A model generated the notes under the pieces. It saw only the letters and a list, made by a program, of their open reading frames with translations, was not told where the DNA came from and did no database searches. A stretch of 7,417 nt of DNA, from contig WJOQ01000395.1 of the NCBI GenBank assembly GCA_009618505.1, positions 1-7,417 on the forward strand, written 5' to 3'. A program made the translations under genes and the position numbers. Positions 1 to 6,369 of this stretch are shown piece by piece; the stretch's first letter is position 1; each line of letters starts with the position of its first letter. The DNA is from Clostridia bacterium (lineage in GTDB: Bacteria > Aerophobota > Aerophobia > Aerophobales > AE-B3A).

Positions 1-1993
1 ATGCCGATATGGTGAGGTATCCATTATCTTTTCTGGCAGGGATGCCGCTAATCTCGCCGCTAAGTGCATTCCATTCTTCTACCCTTCCCTCTGATTTAAA
101 GGAAATATCGACTTTGTGAGCCGTTTCCTTATCCAGGTTTACCACAAAGAATATCTTCTTTCCATCAATCTCTCTTTCTATATAAATAAAAGAGGGAGCC
201 TCTAAAGCATTCTTTTCCTTTATTGAGATTTCTCTCTCTAAATTCTCTTCAAGAAGAGGTGCCAGCTTAGACAAGTTCTCGACTTCTATTAGCCCCTCAT
301 ATTTAGATAGTCTTTTACATTCTTGGCTTTTTTGGCCGTCAACCGTATCGGAAAGAGGCCCAATTACAAAAACCTTACCTCCCTGCCTCAAAAAATCTTC
401 TATGAGCTCTACAGTGGATGATTCTATATTCCTCATTGGTGGAAGAATTATCACTCTATACTGGGCCCGATTAACCAAAAACTTTTCTCCTTCTACCTTT
501 CCATAGTCTTTTAGGATGAGTTCATCACCCAAGTCGTAATCATAATGGAGAGCTAAAATCCCGTCTGCTATTGCCTGGAACTCATCACTTATCCTCTGAA
601 CCTCATCACTATTCTTACCATTGAAAAGCGACCAGGCACCGCTAATTGGATGAATCAAAAGAACATCCCTTTTTGCCCTGCCTTTCATCAAGAGAGAACT
701 CAAGCGAGCAAAGTAGTCTTCCACAACTTTATTATACTTCCACCAGGTTGTATTGTAGTTAAAGGAGGGTGGAAAATCCCTTTTTCTACATCCTTTGAGA
801 GTATACAGAGTTAGGTGTTGGCATCTGAGCGTTACCCCCAGTGCATATTGCCAATCACCAACCCACTTTTGTCCTTCAAAGGTGAACTCCCATCCCGAGC
901 ACCCGTAAGTTTCTGAAAGAACTGTATTTCTTCCAAACTGGTTTGCTACTGATGAACACTGTTTTACAGTGAGAGTCTCATAGATAGATTCTGTGAGAAT
1001 ATCGATTCCTGGTACGTGTTGATAAACATAATGGGGCATTGCAGCACCAACTGTCTTTATTTGTCCGGGAAAATCATTCTCTAAAAGATAATGTCCAGTA
1101 AATAAGAGGTTATTCTCCTCGCACCACTTGCTGAGCTGCTTTGAATAAGCCTCCTGAAACCTTCGGGTTAGTGCAAGCCAATAATCATGTCGAACCTTAT
1201 TACTCTTTTCAGCATCAAAAAAGAAATAGGGGACCACTTCAAGAAAATTGTAGCCACACATCTCCTCAAAGTACTCAGCGAAACCATCAGTCCAGGGTAT
1301 CCATTCTATACCTTGCCTGAATGTCCCGCTAGAGAAATTGGGCTCATCGGTGAAAATGCCGGGAATAGTCTTTCCAAACTCTTTTCCTACCTCTTTTTTG
1401 TATGCCTCATAAGTTGAGTTTATAAAAGCTCTCACAGCATCAAAGTTCAAATTATCACTATAAGCATCATCATTAAACCATTCAGTCGGTTTTGCCACTT
1501 CTCTTGTAAAGACTAAACCTATCTCATTTTCTCTGGGTAAGAGTTTATCTTTTTCTTCACTTTTACGAAGATTAGTGATCTTTCCATTTTTCAGTTTGAT
1601 GCAAAAAGATGCCAGTTCCTCTCCGGTGAGCTTCCTTTCTTTGGTGACTTTTTCCATTCCTAAAGCTTTGGCTCGGTATTTATCTCCCTGTGAGGGAACA
1701 CGACCACCAGCGAACCCGGATGGCCATCTGTCCTCATCGTAAAGCCAGGCATTCATCCCTATCTTCCTGGAAACCTCAACAACAGCCTTTATACATTTCA
1801 TCCATTCTTTGCCCAGGTATTCTGTTTCCAGTCCTTCTCTTGAATGCATGAAGAATCCCCCCATGCCGTGTTCTTTCATATCCTTTGCCTGTCTTACCAG
1901 CTCATCTGAAGAAAGCTTATCATTCCATGACCAGAAAGGAGCGCTTCGGCAGTCTTTTCCAGGATTTAAGAAATCTTTCTTTAAATCTATCAC
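1..1993 (-). CDS. GH106-like glycoside hydrolase (alpha-L-rhamnosidase-like), partial
   Basis: The 664 codons seen have no stop and continue past the left edge, so the C-terminus is missing; relatives are often 800-1100 residues. The start is a GTG at 1991-1993, chosen because a strong Shine-Dalgarno lies just upstream and the usual N-terminal pattern follows. Visible motifs are PFWSWND (19-25), GGFFMHSREGL (45-55), WLYDEDRWPSGFAGG (83-97), FTDEP (214-218), TGHYLLEND (299-307) and LSETYG (359-364). These match the TIM-barrel catalytic core of GH106-type proteins; E217 and E361 are candidate catalytic acids by conservation only. A flavodoxin-like segment (about 443-550, with FLRQGGKVFVIGP) follows, then the start of a beta-sandwich (FFVVNLD, 615-621). 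No signal peptide is seen, so it probably acts in the cytoplasm on imported oligosaccharides. It probably hydrolyses terminal alpha-L-rhamnosides or similar deoxysugar glycosides, but the exact specificity cannot be read. It is the last visible gene after two UroD-like genes. Confidence 0.85.
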   Translation of the reverse strand, partial: MIDLKKDFLNPGKDCRSAPFWSWNDKLSSDELVRQAKDMKEHGMGGFFMHSREGLETEYLGKEWMKCIKAVVEVSRKIGMNAWLYDEDRWPSGFAGGRVPSQGDKYRAKALGMEKVTKERKLTGEELASFCIKLKNGKITNLRKSEEKDKLLPRENEIGLVFTREVAKPTEWFNDDAYSDNLNFDAVRAFINSTYEAYKKEVGKEFGKTIPGIFTDEPNFSSGTFRQGIEWIPWTDGFAEYFEEMCGYNFLEVVPYFFFDAEKSNKVRHDYWLALTRRFQEAYSKQLSKWCEENNLLFTGHYLLENDFPGQIKTVGAAMPHYVYQHVPGIDILTESIYETLTVKQCSSVANQFGRNTVLSETYGCSGWEFTFEGQKWVGDWQYALGVTLRCQHLTLYTLKGCRKRDFPPSFNYNTTWWKYNKVVEDYFARLSSLLMKGRAKRDVLLIHPISGAWSLFNGKNSDEVQRISDEFQAIADGILALHYDYDLGDELILKDYGKVEGEKFLVNRAQYRVIILPPMRNIESSTVELIEDFLRQGGKVFVIGPLSDTVDGQKSQECKRLSKYEGLIEVENLSKLAPLLEENLEREISIKEKNALEAPSFIYIEREIDGKKIFFVVNLDKETAHKVDISFKSEGRVEEWNALSGEISGIPARKDNGYLTISA

Positions 1994-1997
1994 AACA

Positions 1998-2008
1998 CAC
2001 CTCCCTTA
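1998..2008 (-). promoter_or_regulatory. Shine-Dalgarno deciding the GTG start of the GH106-like gene
   Basis: On the minus strand this reads AAGGGAGGTGT, a near-perfect match to the 16S anti-SD, ending four bases before the GTG at 1993. The nearest alternative GTG upstream (1999-1997) is followed two codons later by TGA. No ATG in the right frame lies before the conserved FLNP...PFWSWN region, so the GTG is the best start. Confidence 0.75.
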
Positions 2009-2071
2009 GACATCAAAGAATGCCTTTTTCAGAGCACTTCCCATATTTATTTTCCTTATTCCATGCCTCAT
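2006..2071 (-). CDS. possible 21-residue small ORF between UroD-like and GH106-like genes
   Basis: An ATG at 2071-2069 opens 21 codons (peptide MRHGIRKINMGSALKKAFFDV) ending in TAA at 2006-2008. It begins 15 bases after the stop of the UroD-like gene, with a purine-rich AAAGGGAAG just before it at a tight spacing. Its stop overlaps the Shine-Dalgarno of the glycosidase gene, the arrangement seen in translational coupling. The peptide is basic and resembles no family I recognise. An ORF this short can easily arise by chance, so treat it as a candidate only. Confidence 0.2.
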   Translation of the reverse strand: MRHGIRKINMGSALKKAFFDV

Positions 2072-2086
2072 AACTTCCCTTTAGAA

Positions 2087-3145
2087 TTAATTCCATCCAT
2101 ATTCGTATCCTGTTTCATACATAGTGACAATATTTTCTGGAGGGCTAACTACTTGAATATTATGGCAAGGAGCCAGGATATACCCTCCTCCTTTTCCCAG
2201 GATACGAAGATTGTCTATTACTTCCTCCCGAACCTCTTCTTTTGAGCCAAAAGCTAAAGTATATTGGTTATCCATCCCTCCATGAAAAACTACCTTATCA
2301 CCAAAATCACGCTTGAGACCCTCCCGCTCCATTCCCTTGCATCTCCACTGAATGGGATTCAAAACATCCATACCAGCTTCAATCATATCTGGAATGATCT
2401 TCCGAATAGCTCCGTCACTGTGATGGAAAACAAAAGCTCCTGCTTGATGAGCAAGATCCATCATCCGTTTCATTCGGGGAATGAAGAACTGATGAATCTG
2501 CTCTGGTGAATACATTAAGTCTTCTTGTGAACCCAAATCTTCTGCTACATAGGTAATCATAATTTTACCAGGAATTGCTTCATAAATGCGCAAGGTATTC
2601 TTATAACAAAGACTAAATAGCTTGTCCAGGCAAAAGTGCACCATCTCAGGATTGAGAATCAAATCAATGAGAGCCTGTTCCTGTCCACGCAGATTCTTAT
2701 AGGTTAAGAAAGGCTCTGAACCACCACCGCGAATAGGGTAATCTTCTTTACCCATAATCTGGCCACGAATTTCCGAATAATCGTACCAATCCGGACTGGG
2801 CCACTGATAGCTTTGCTTAATTTCTTTGACTGTTTGATATTTAGCTAAGGGATGATAAATACATTCTCGATATACTCCTGTGCCATAGCTTACACCTTGA
2901 AAACAACAGCCAAAAATATCTGTATCTTCAGGCAGGGATGGTCCTATGTACCCTGGCTCTACCGTAATAACTCGATCAATGTGAAGACGCTTAAAGAGTT
3001 CTTCTTCGTTGTCGCACTTTAAGTAGTTTATAAGTTTCTTGGTTGCCTCCTCTGTAGCCCAGTAATCCATAGGAACTCTATCAGGCTTTTGGCCTTTAAG
3101 CACAGCCAGCCAGCGTTCTCGTGGGGTCATTGTTTCCTTGGGCAT
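2087..3145 (-). CDS. UroD-family protein (MtaA/CmuA-like TIM barrel)
   Basis: An intact 352-residue protein of the uroporphyrinogen decarboxylase superfamily, of normal length. It opens with TPRERWLAVLKGQKPDRVP (7-25), the usual N-terminus of catabolic UroD-like proteins. It lacks the MRQAGRY-type porphyrin-binding signature of HemE, so haem synthesis is unlikely. Other conserved parts are YVAEDLGSQEDLMYSPE (199-215), HHSDG (241-245), NPIQ (263-266), GGMDNQ (289-294) and GGGYILAPCHNIQ (319-331). In MtaA/MtbA methyltransferases zinc is held by H-x-C plus a distal Cys; here the matching residues appear to be H242, D244 and C327, so metal binding is plausible. No signal peptide is seen, so it is probably cytosolic. 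The ATG at 3145 has AGGAG six bases upstream; M6 is a weaker alternative. The substrate is unknown; a methyl-transfer or O-demethylation role is inference, and no corrinoid protein is visible nearby. Confidence 0.9.
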   Translation of the reverse strand: MPKETMTPRERWLAVLKGQKPDRVPMDYWATEEATKKLINYLKCDNEEELFKRLHIDRVITVEPGYIGPSLPEDTDIFGCCFQGVSYGTGVYRECIYHPLAKYQTVKEIKQSYQWPSPDWYDYSEIRGQIMGKEDYPIRGGGSEPFLTYKNLRGQEQALIDLILNPEMVHFCLDKLFSLCYKNTLRIYEAIPGKIMITYVAEDLGSQEDLMYSPEQIHQFFIPRMKRMMDLAHQAGAFVFHHSDGAIRKIIPDMIEAGMDVLNPIQWRCKGMEREGLKRDFGDKVVFHGGMDNQYTLAFGSKEEVREEVIDNLRILGKGGGYILAPCHNIQVVSPPENIVTMYETGYEYGWN

Positions 3146-3151
3146 ACTCTT

Positions 3152-3156
3152 CTCCT
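3152..3156 (-). promoter_or_regulatory. Shine-Dalgarno of the 352-residue UroD-like gene
   Basis: AGGAG on the minus strand, six bases before the ATG at 3145. This favours the first methionine over the one five codons later. Confidence 0.65.
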
Positions 3157-3165
3157 GGTATAGTT

Positions 3166-3194
3166 CTAGTAATATTGTGATATCTAGAAGTCAA
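3166..3194 (-). promoter_or_regulatory. weak candidate promoter upstream of the 352-residue UroD-like gene
   Basis: On the minus strand TTGACT (3194-3189, five of six matches to the sigma-70 -35 box) is separated by 17 bases from TACTAG (3171-3166, three of six matches to the -10 box). It lies in a 102-bp gap between two co-directional genes and would give a short leader containing the Shine-Dalgarno. The -10 match is poor and such pairs arise by chance in AT-rich DNA, so the gene may simply be co-transcribed with the one upstream. Confidence 0.2.
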
Positions 3195-3247
3195 TGGTTC
3201 AGGGGTTAGAATCAACTTTGGATCTGCATACTGCCGGACACACAACT

Positions 3248-4351
3248 CTAGTTACTTAAGGGATACCTCCCATACTCGTGAGCTGTCTTAATCATGGTGA
3301 TAATGTTCTTTGCAGGAATCCCATTGTCTAGCTCAGTTGTGGAGCCAAGAAAATAACCTGAACCATAGCCAGCATCCCTGATTGCCTGAATAACTCCTCT
3401 TTCGACTTCTTCCTTTGTGCCATAGGGCATTAGTTCGGAGACATCAATTCCCCCGGCCAAAAATATCTTATCTCCATATAAATCCTTTACCTCCTTTAAG
3501 CTCATCCCGGCCGCAGTCTCAATAGGATTTAGCCCGTCAATACCTGTCTTAACTAAATCGGGCAGAATCGACGTTAAATTACCATCTGAGTGAAAAAGAC
3601 ATTTAATATTATGTTCATGCCAGGCCTTTACTAATCTTTCGAGGCGTGGATAGAATTCCTTTTTAAAAAAATCAGACGAAAATATCGTCTTATCCTTGAA
3701 GGCAATGTCTGAATAAACAAGGGTTAATGGAGAAAGCTCATAATCAGCAATTGCATGGACTCTTCTTATCTCTGCTAAATTCAGGGCCTCAAGCCATGCG
3801 GAGACCAATTGAGGATTCTCAGCATAAAGGTAGATAAAAAGATCAAGACCTGCTATGTTAAAAGCGGTATCCAAACCTACTGGACTACAGGTTAAAAGTT
3901 CAACTGTTCCCTTTAGCCTTTTCTTGCGCCATAAGAAATCATTCCGAAAGTCCTCCACAAACTTCCCACTATCCATAAGGATAAGGCTGCCCATGGAATC
4001 CAAATACACCTTCTGAGGGTTATTTAATTTCTTAATCTCTTTTTCCACGAAACAAGACAGTTCCTTCACCGTTTTAAAAGGTCTTTTTTCTACCCATGTA
4101 GTCCATCGCTCAACCCGATATATGAAGCCATCCCTTTCTGTCACTTTTGGTTTTTGAGGAAAGGCGATAGACCTTGTCATATCCAAACAATTACTTATTG
4201 CCTCCAAAACTGTCTCTGGTCCATTCTTAAGGGTTAGCTTTCTTTTGGCATAATAAGAAATCGCCTCATCATTGAATAATAAATCATAGATCGGTATCCT
4301 GTCAGGCTCCTCAAAGTTAAGAGTTGCCTCCACCCGCTCTCGTTTGGTCAT
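3248..4351 (-). CDS. UroD-family protein, second intact paralogue
   Basis: A 367-residue UroD-superfamily protein when read from the ATG at 4351, which has AAAGGAG eight bases upstream and begins the family's usual MTKRER...PDRIP opening. The frame is open to an ATG at 4387, but the extra 12 residues have no family character. Landmarks are NFEEPDRIPIYD (12-23), SPVGLDTAFNIAGL (156-169), LVYSDIAFKD (211-220), CLFHSDGN (251-258), NPIETAAGM (275-283), AGGID (299-303) and GSGYFLGSTTELDNGIP (330-346). The HemE porphyrin signature is missing. HSD is present, but the distal position that is Cys in MtaA-type enzymes, and in the neighbouring paralogue, sits in a Cys-free FLGSTTELDNG segment. It therefore probably uses a different metal site or none. 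It is probably cytosolic. The substrate is unknown; a catabolic role beside the transporter and glycosidase is inferred from context. Confidence 0.88.
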   Translation of the reverse strand: MTKRERVEATLNFEEPDRIPIYDLLFNDEAISYYAKRKLTLKNGPETVLEAISNCLDMTRSIAFPQKPKVTERDGFIYRVERWTTWVEKRPFKTVKELSCFVEKEIKKLNNPQKVYLDSMGSLILMDSGKFVEDFRNDFLWRKKRLKGTVELLTCSPVGLDTAFNIAGLDLFIYLYAENPQLVSAWLEALNLAEIRRVHAIADYELSPLTLVYSDIAFKDKTIFSSDFFKKEFYPRLERLVKAWHEHNIKCLFHSDGNLTSILPDLVKTGIDGLNPIETAAGMSLKEVKDLYGDKIFLAGGIDVSELMPYGTKEEVERGVIQAIRDAGYGSGYFLGSTTELDNGIPAKNIITMIKTAHEYGRYPLSN

Positions 4352-4359
4352 CTTGTTGA

Positions 4360-4366
4360 CTCCTTT
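4360..4366 (-). promoter_or_regulatory. Shine-Dalgarno setting the start of the 367-residue UroD-like gene
   Basis: AAAGGAG on the minus strand, eight bases before the ATG at 4351. The alternative ATGs at 4369 and 4387 lack a comparable, well-spaced site, so 4351 is preferred. Confidence 0.65.
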
Positions 4367-4494
4367 CATACCCCCAAGTTCATTCAAATCTTTCTTTTGT
4401 ATTAGTTCTTTGGGTCCTAGCCATATATTCAGAAGAATATACAGGTTTTGCTCTTTGAAACAAACACTGTTAAGCTTCCTTCAGGAGAATTTTC

Positions 4495-5614
4495 CTATTT
4501 TCCCTCCGCTATTTTCCTTTTAAGTTCTAAATAATACAAGAAGTTTTCCAAGGGTACATCTGGTGGTACTAGATGGTCAACAGTTGGGATATAGCCGCCT
4601 GTTTCCAGCATGGGTACAATTTTCTTTCTTACCTCGCTTTCAATTGCTCTTTTATCCTTGGCAAGTGCGCGTTTATCAATTCCTCCGATTAAAGCTAAGT
4701 CCCTCCCGTACTCTTTGCGAATTTTTACCGGGTCCATCCCTGCTGCTGCTTCCAATGGCCAGTGACAATTTATGCCTGCCTCAATCAATAAGGGAATTAG
4801 AGCTTCAGTATTCCCATCGCTATCCAGTTGGATAACCTTCACTCCATATTTGCGAAAAAATTCAACAATTTTCCTGTGCCGAGGCAAAAAGAATTTCCGA
4901 TAAATGTTAGGGGAAATTAATGGCCCAGTTTTATAAGCAGAGTCTTCGTCAAAGGTAAAAGCATCAATTTCAACTTCCTTCAACGCTTTTTCGGTACTCT
5001 TGACAAAAAAATTCCACCATAAACTCCAATATTTCATGGATGAGGTTGGCTTGATCGAAAAAAGCATAGGATGAATTTTCAGTGCCAAACATTTCTCTAA
5101 GATTCCAGTATAGACCTCCAAAGCCACAGTTTTCCGTAAGGTAAAGAAGATAATTTCTGTTTTTCCATTTTTCCTTCAAATCAATCCAATTTTGGGGATA
5201 ACGACTCGGTTCATAAGGATCGAAATTCTTTTTTATCTTCAGAAAATCACTGCGGTTCTTTACAAAAAAATCCATATATGTATCCATGGAAAGTCGTGTG
5301 TCTCTTACAGTGCCTTCCTTAAATCCCCTGGGTCTTTGCCCCCACCTATCTATGAAGATTATGTATCGGTCAGTTTCTTCAATGATCTTTTCAAAACCGG
5401 GAATTGGTCCCATATCCAACTTAATAAAATCCCTTCTATCTAAATGGGCAAATTTTGGTTCACCCCTAAACCAATCGCCTTTTAGTTCATCTTCACTTAG
5501 CCCTTCTTTTAGCTATCTTTCGTAGGTCTGTCCCCAAATCCCCAGTTCAAAATATGGATAGCGGTCAGTCTGTCGAAAATTCATAGCGGCAAAATCTCTT
5601 TCCCTGCTGTTCAT
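4495..5614 (-). pseudogene. broken UroD-family gene: in-frame amber codon plus one-base frameshift
   Basis: Three fragments join into one UroD-like protein. It starts at ATG 5614 (MNSRERDFAAMNF) with AGGAT five bases upstream. At 5515-5513 a TAG interrupts GQTYER / LKEGLSEDEL, where relatives usually have Trp, so TGG to TAG is the simplest cause. The same frame then runs on without a stop until a run of seven T on the coding strand (5011-5005). One T too many turns EFFVKS into EFFCQE; the rest continues in the next frame to TAG at 4495. Removing one base gives exactly 372 residues, normal for the family. The C-terminal half has LDSDGN, AAAGMD, IGGID and GGYIPTVDHLVPPDVP, a recognisable subgroup distinct from the two intact paralogues. 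RQTDRYPYF in place of the usual PDRVP-type segment suggests further drift. Alternatives are sequencing error at the homopolymer, transcriptional slippage, or amber readthrough. Confidence 0.85.
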
Positions 5615-5868
5615 CTTACATCCTATTCCTTTGGCACGCTGGTGGCGGCTGAAACTATCTTTATGCCCTGTGCACCGTGCATAGCAAAACCAACTCTTAA
5701 TTACTTTATCCATAAACTCCGTAACAATGAAAGAGCCATTTTTGCCCCAATTTTTGCCAACGTGTCAAAGTTAATTTATCTTCACTGTCAACACAAAGGA
5801 GGGAAGTATTTTATGGATACTCCCATCCTACCCGTCGTTTCCATGCCTTTCGTTAAGCTACGTCCAAC
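5615..5868. other. 254-bp gap without a convincing gene
   Basis: This lies between the binding-protein remnant and the broken UroD gene. The minus frame in phase with the UroD start stays open back to 5713, but its residues have no family resemblance. Two TTGACA-like hexamers occur on the minus strand about 23 bases apart (near 5765 and 5790), but neither has a good -10 box at 16-18 bases. The only other notable signal is a plus-strand Shine-Dalgarno followed by a very short ORF, listed separately. It may hold decayed leader sequence. Confidence 0.4.
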
Positions 5869-5872
5869 CTAG
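5813..5872 (+). CDS. doubtful 19-residue plus-strand ORF behind a strong Shine-Dalgarno
   Basis: AAAGGAGGG at 5795-5803 is one of the best ribosome-binding sequences in the window and precedes an ATG at 5813 by about 10 bases. The ORF has only 19 codons (MDTPILPVVSMPFVKLRPT) and ends in a TAG that overlaps the opposing stop of the binding-protein remnant at a CTAG. It is the only plus-strand candidate in a minus-strand locus. It could be the orphaned start of a lost gene, a leader peptide, or chance; I do not recognise the peptide. Confidence 0.15.
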   Translation: MDTPILPVVSMPFVKLRPT

Positions 5873-6273
5873 CGCTTAAAGAAATATTGACAGGCATTAC
5901 CAGGACCCTCGAAACCCCAGGAACCTGCCAACAGATATTCTGGTACATTACGAACGTCGTTATTGATTACTAACATTTTTCCCGGCCTTCGACAAATACC
6001 ACCTACCCAAAAATTCTCGGCACATATTTTCGGCATTTTCATAGTCAGGTCTGCTCGCTTTTCTTCGTCCGCAGCAACTACTATCTCATCATGCACTGCC
6101 AGCGCTCTCTTCATCTCTGGAGGGGGTTCTTCTCCTTTTTCACCACGGGTTTCGTGCCACAATGCCCACATTGGGGCCGCCATAGAAGGACCCCACTCCA
6201 TCTGTGAAACTGGGACGTAATAACGGTACACAAGCGGCCGCTCGGCACCACCAGAGCCAGCATTAGACTTTCT
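5869..6273 (-). pseudogene. C-terminal remnant of an ABC transporter family 5 solute-binding protein
   Basis: An open frame of 134 codons ends at TAG 5871-5869 and resembles the last third of a family 5 (SBP_bac_5) binding protein. Landmarks are GGAERPLVYRYYVPVSQ, the tryptophan-rich MEWGPSMAAPMWALWHE, GEEPPPEMKRAL, CAENFWVGG, INNDVRNVPEYLL and a final CQYFFKR. It aligns with the end of the binding protein at 6370-7417: GEEPP-x-E-x-KR and the terminal Q-x-FFK/R pattern are shared. Two TAA codons at 6279-6274 close the frame upstream. A shifted frame (MRINKESLML, about 6288-6259) may hold a few more codons, suggesting a frameshift near 6260-6290. The binding-protein N-terminus and central domains are absent, so it cannot bind ligand or be exported. 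It is most likely what is left of a tandem paralogue. Confidence 0.75.
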
Positions 6274-6310
6274 TTATTAATTCTCATCTTCAAAGATTCA
6301 TCACCAGTAA

Positions 6311-6346
6311 CTTCAGGGGTCGGGACAAAGAACCCGACCCCTGAAG
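6311..6346. repeat. perfect 14-bp inverted repeat (hairpin, 8-nt loop)
   Basis: CTTCAGGGGTCGGG (6311-6324) is followed by an 8-base spacer and its exact reverse complement (6333-6346). It begins 23 bases after the stop of the intact binding-protein gene. The GC-rich stem could stop or stabilise that gene's mRNA, but there is no T-tract after it on the minus strand (TTACTGG follows), so it is not a canonical intrinsic terminator. It lies next to the point where the decayed binding-protein fragment begins, which also fits a palindromic REP/MITE-like element or a deletion scar. Confidence 0.75.
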
Positions 6347-6369
6347 CTTAAATCTTTTGCTAGTTTCTG

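Noticed and set aside
1187..1417. Plus-strand ORF of 76 codons inside the glycosidase region
   Set aside because: It is antisense to a continuous 664-codon minus-strand frame with strong family motifs and has no ribosome site or family resemblance.
2087..3145. Annotation as hemE (uroporphyrinogen decarboxylase of haem synthesis)
   Set aside because: The N-terminal MRQAGRY-type signature needed for porphyrin binding is absent and the genes sit in a catabolic-looking context with paralogues.
3196..3206. TTCAGGGGT shared with the hairpin at 6311-6346
   Set aside because: Only nine bases match and there is no second arm nearby; chance similarity is likely.
5513..5515. TAG read as a pyrrolysine codon
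   Set aside because: The amber is at a family Trp position rather than at a catalytic site, the gene also carries a frameshift, and no pyl gene is visible.
5760..5795. Paired TTGACA hexamers as a promoter for the broken UroD gene
   Set aside because: Neither copy has a reasonable -10 box at 16-18 bases; the second hexamer falls where the -10 region would be.
5963..6220. Plus-strand 85-codon ORF opposite the binding-protein remnant
   Set aside because: It is the antisense shadow of the remnant's frame, with low-complexity Ser-rich sequence and no ribosome site.
6232..6241. NotI-type palindrome GCGGCCGC as a possible cloning junction
   Set aside because: The reading frame through it (GGAERPLVYRYY) is consistent with the binding-protein family on both sides, so it appears to be natural sequence.
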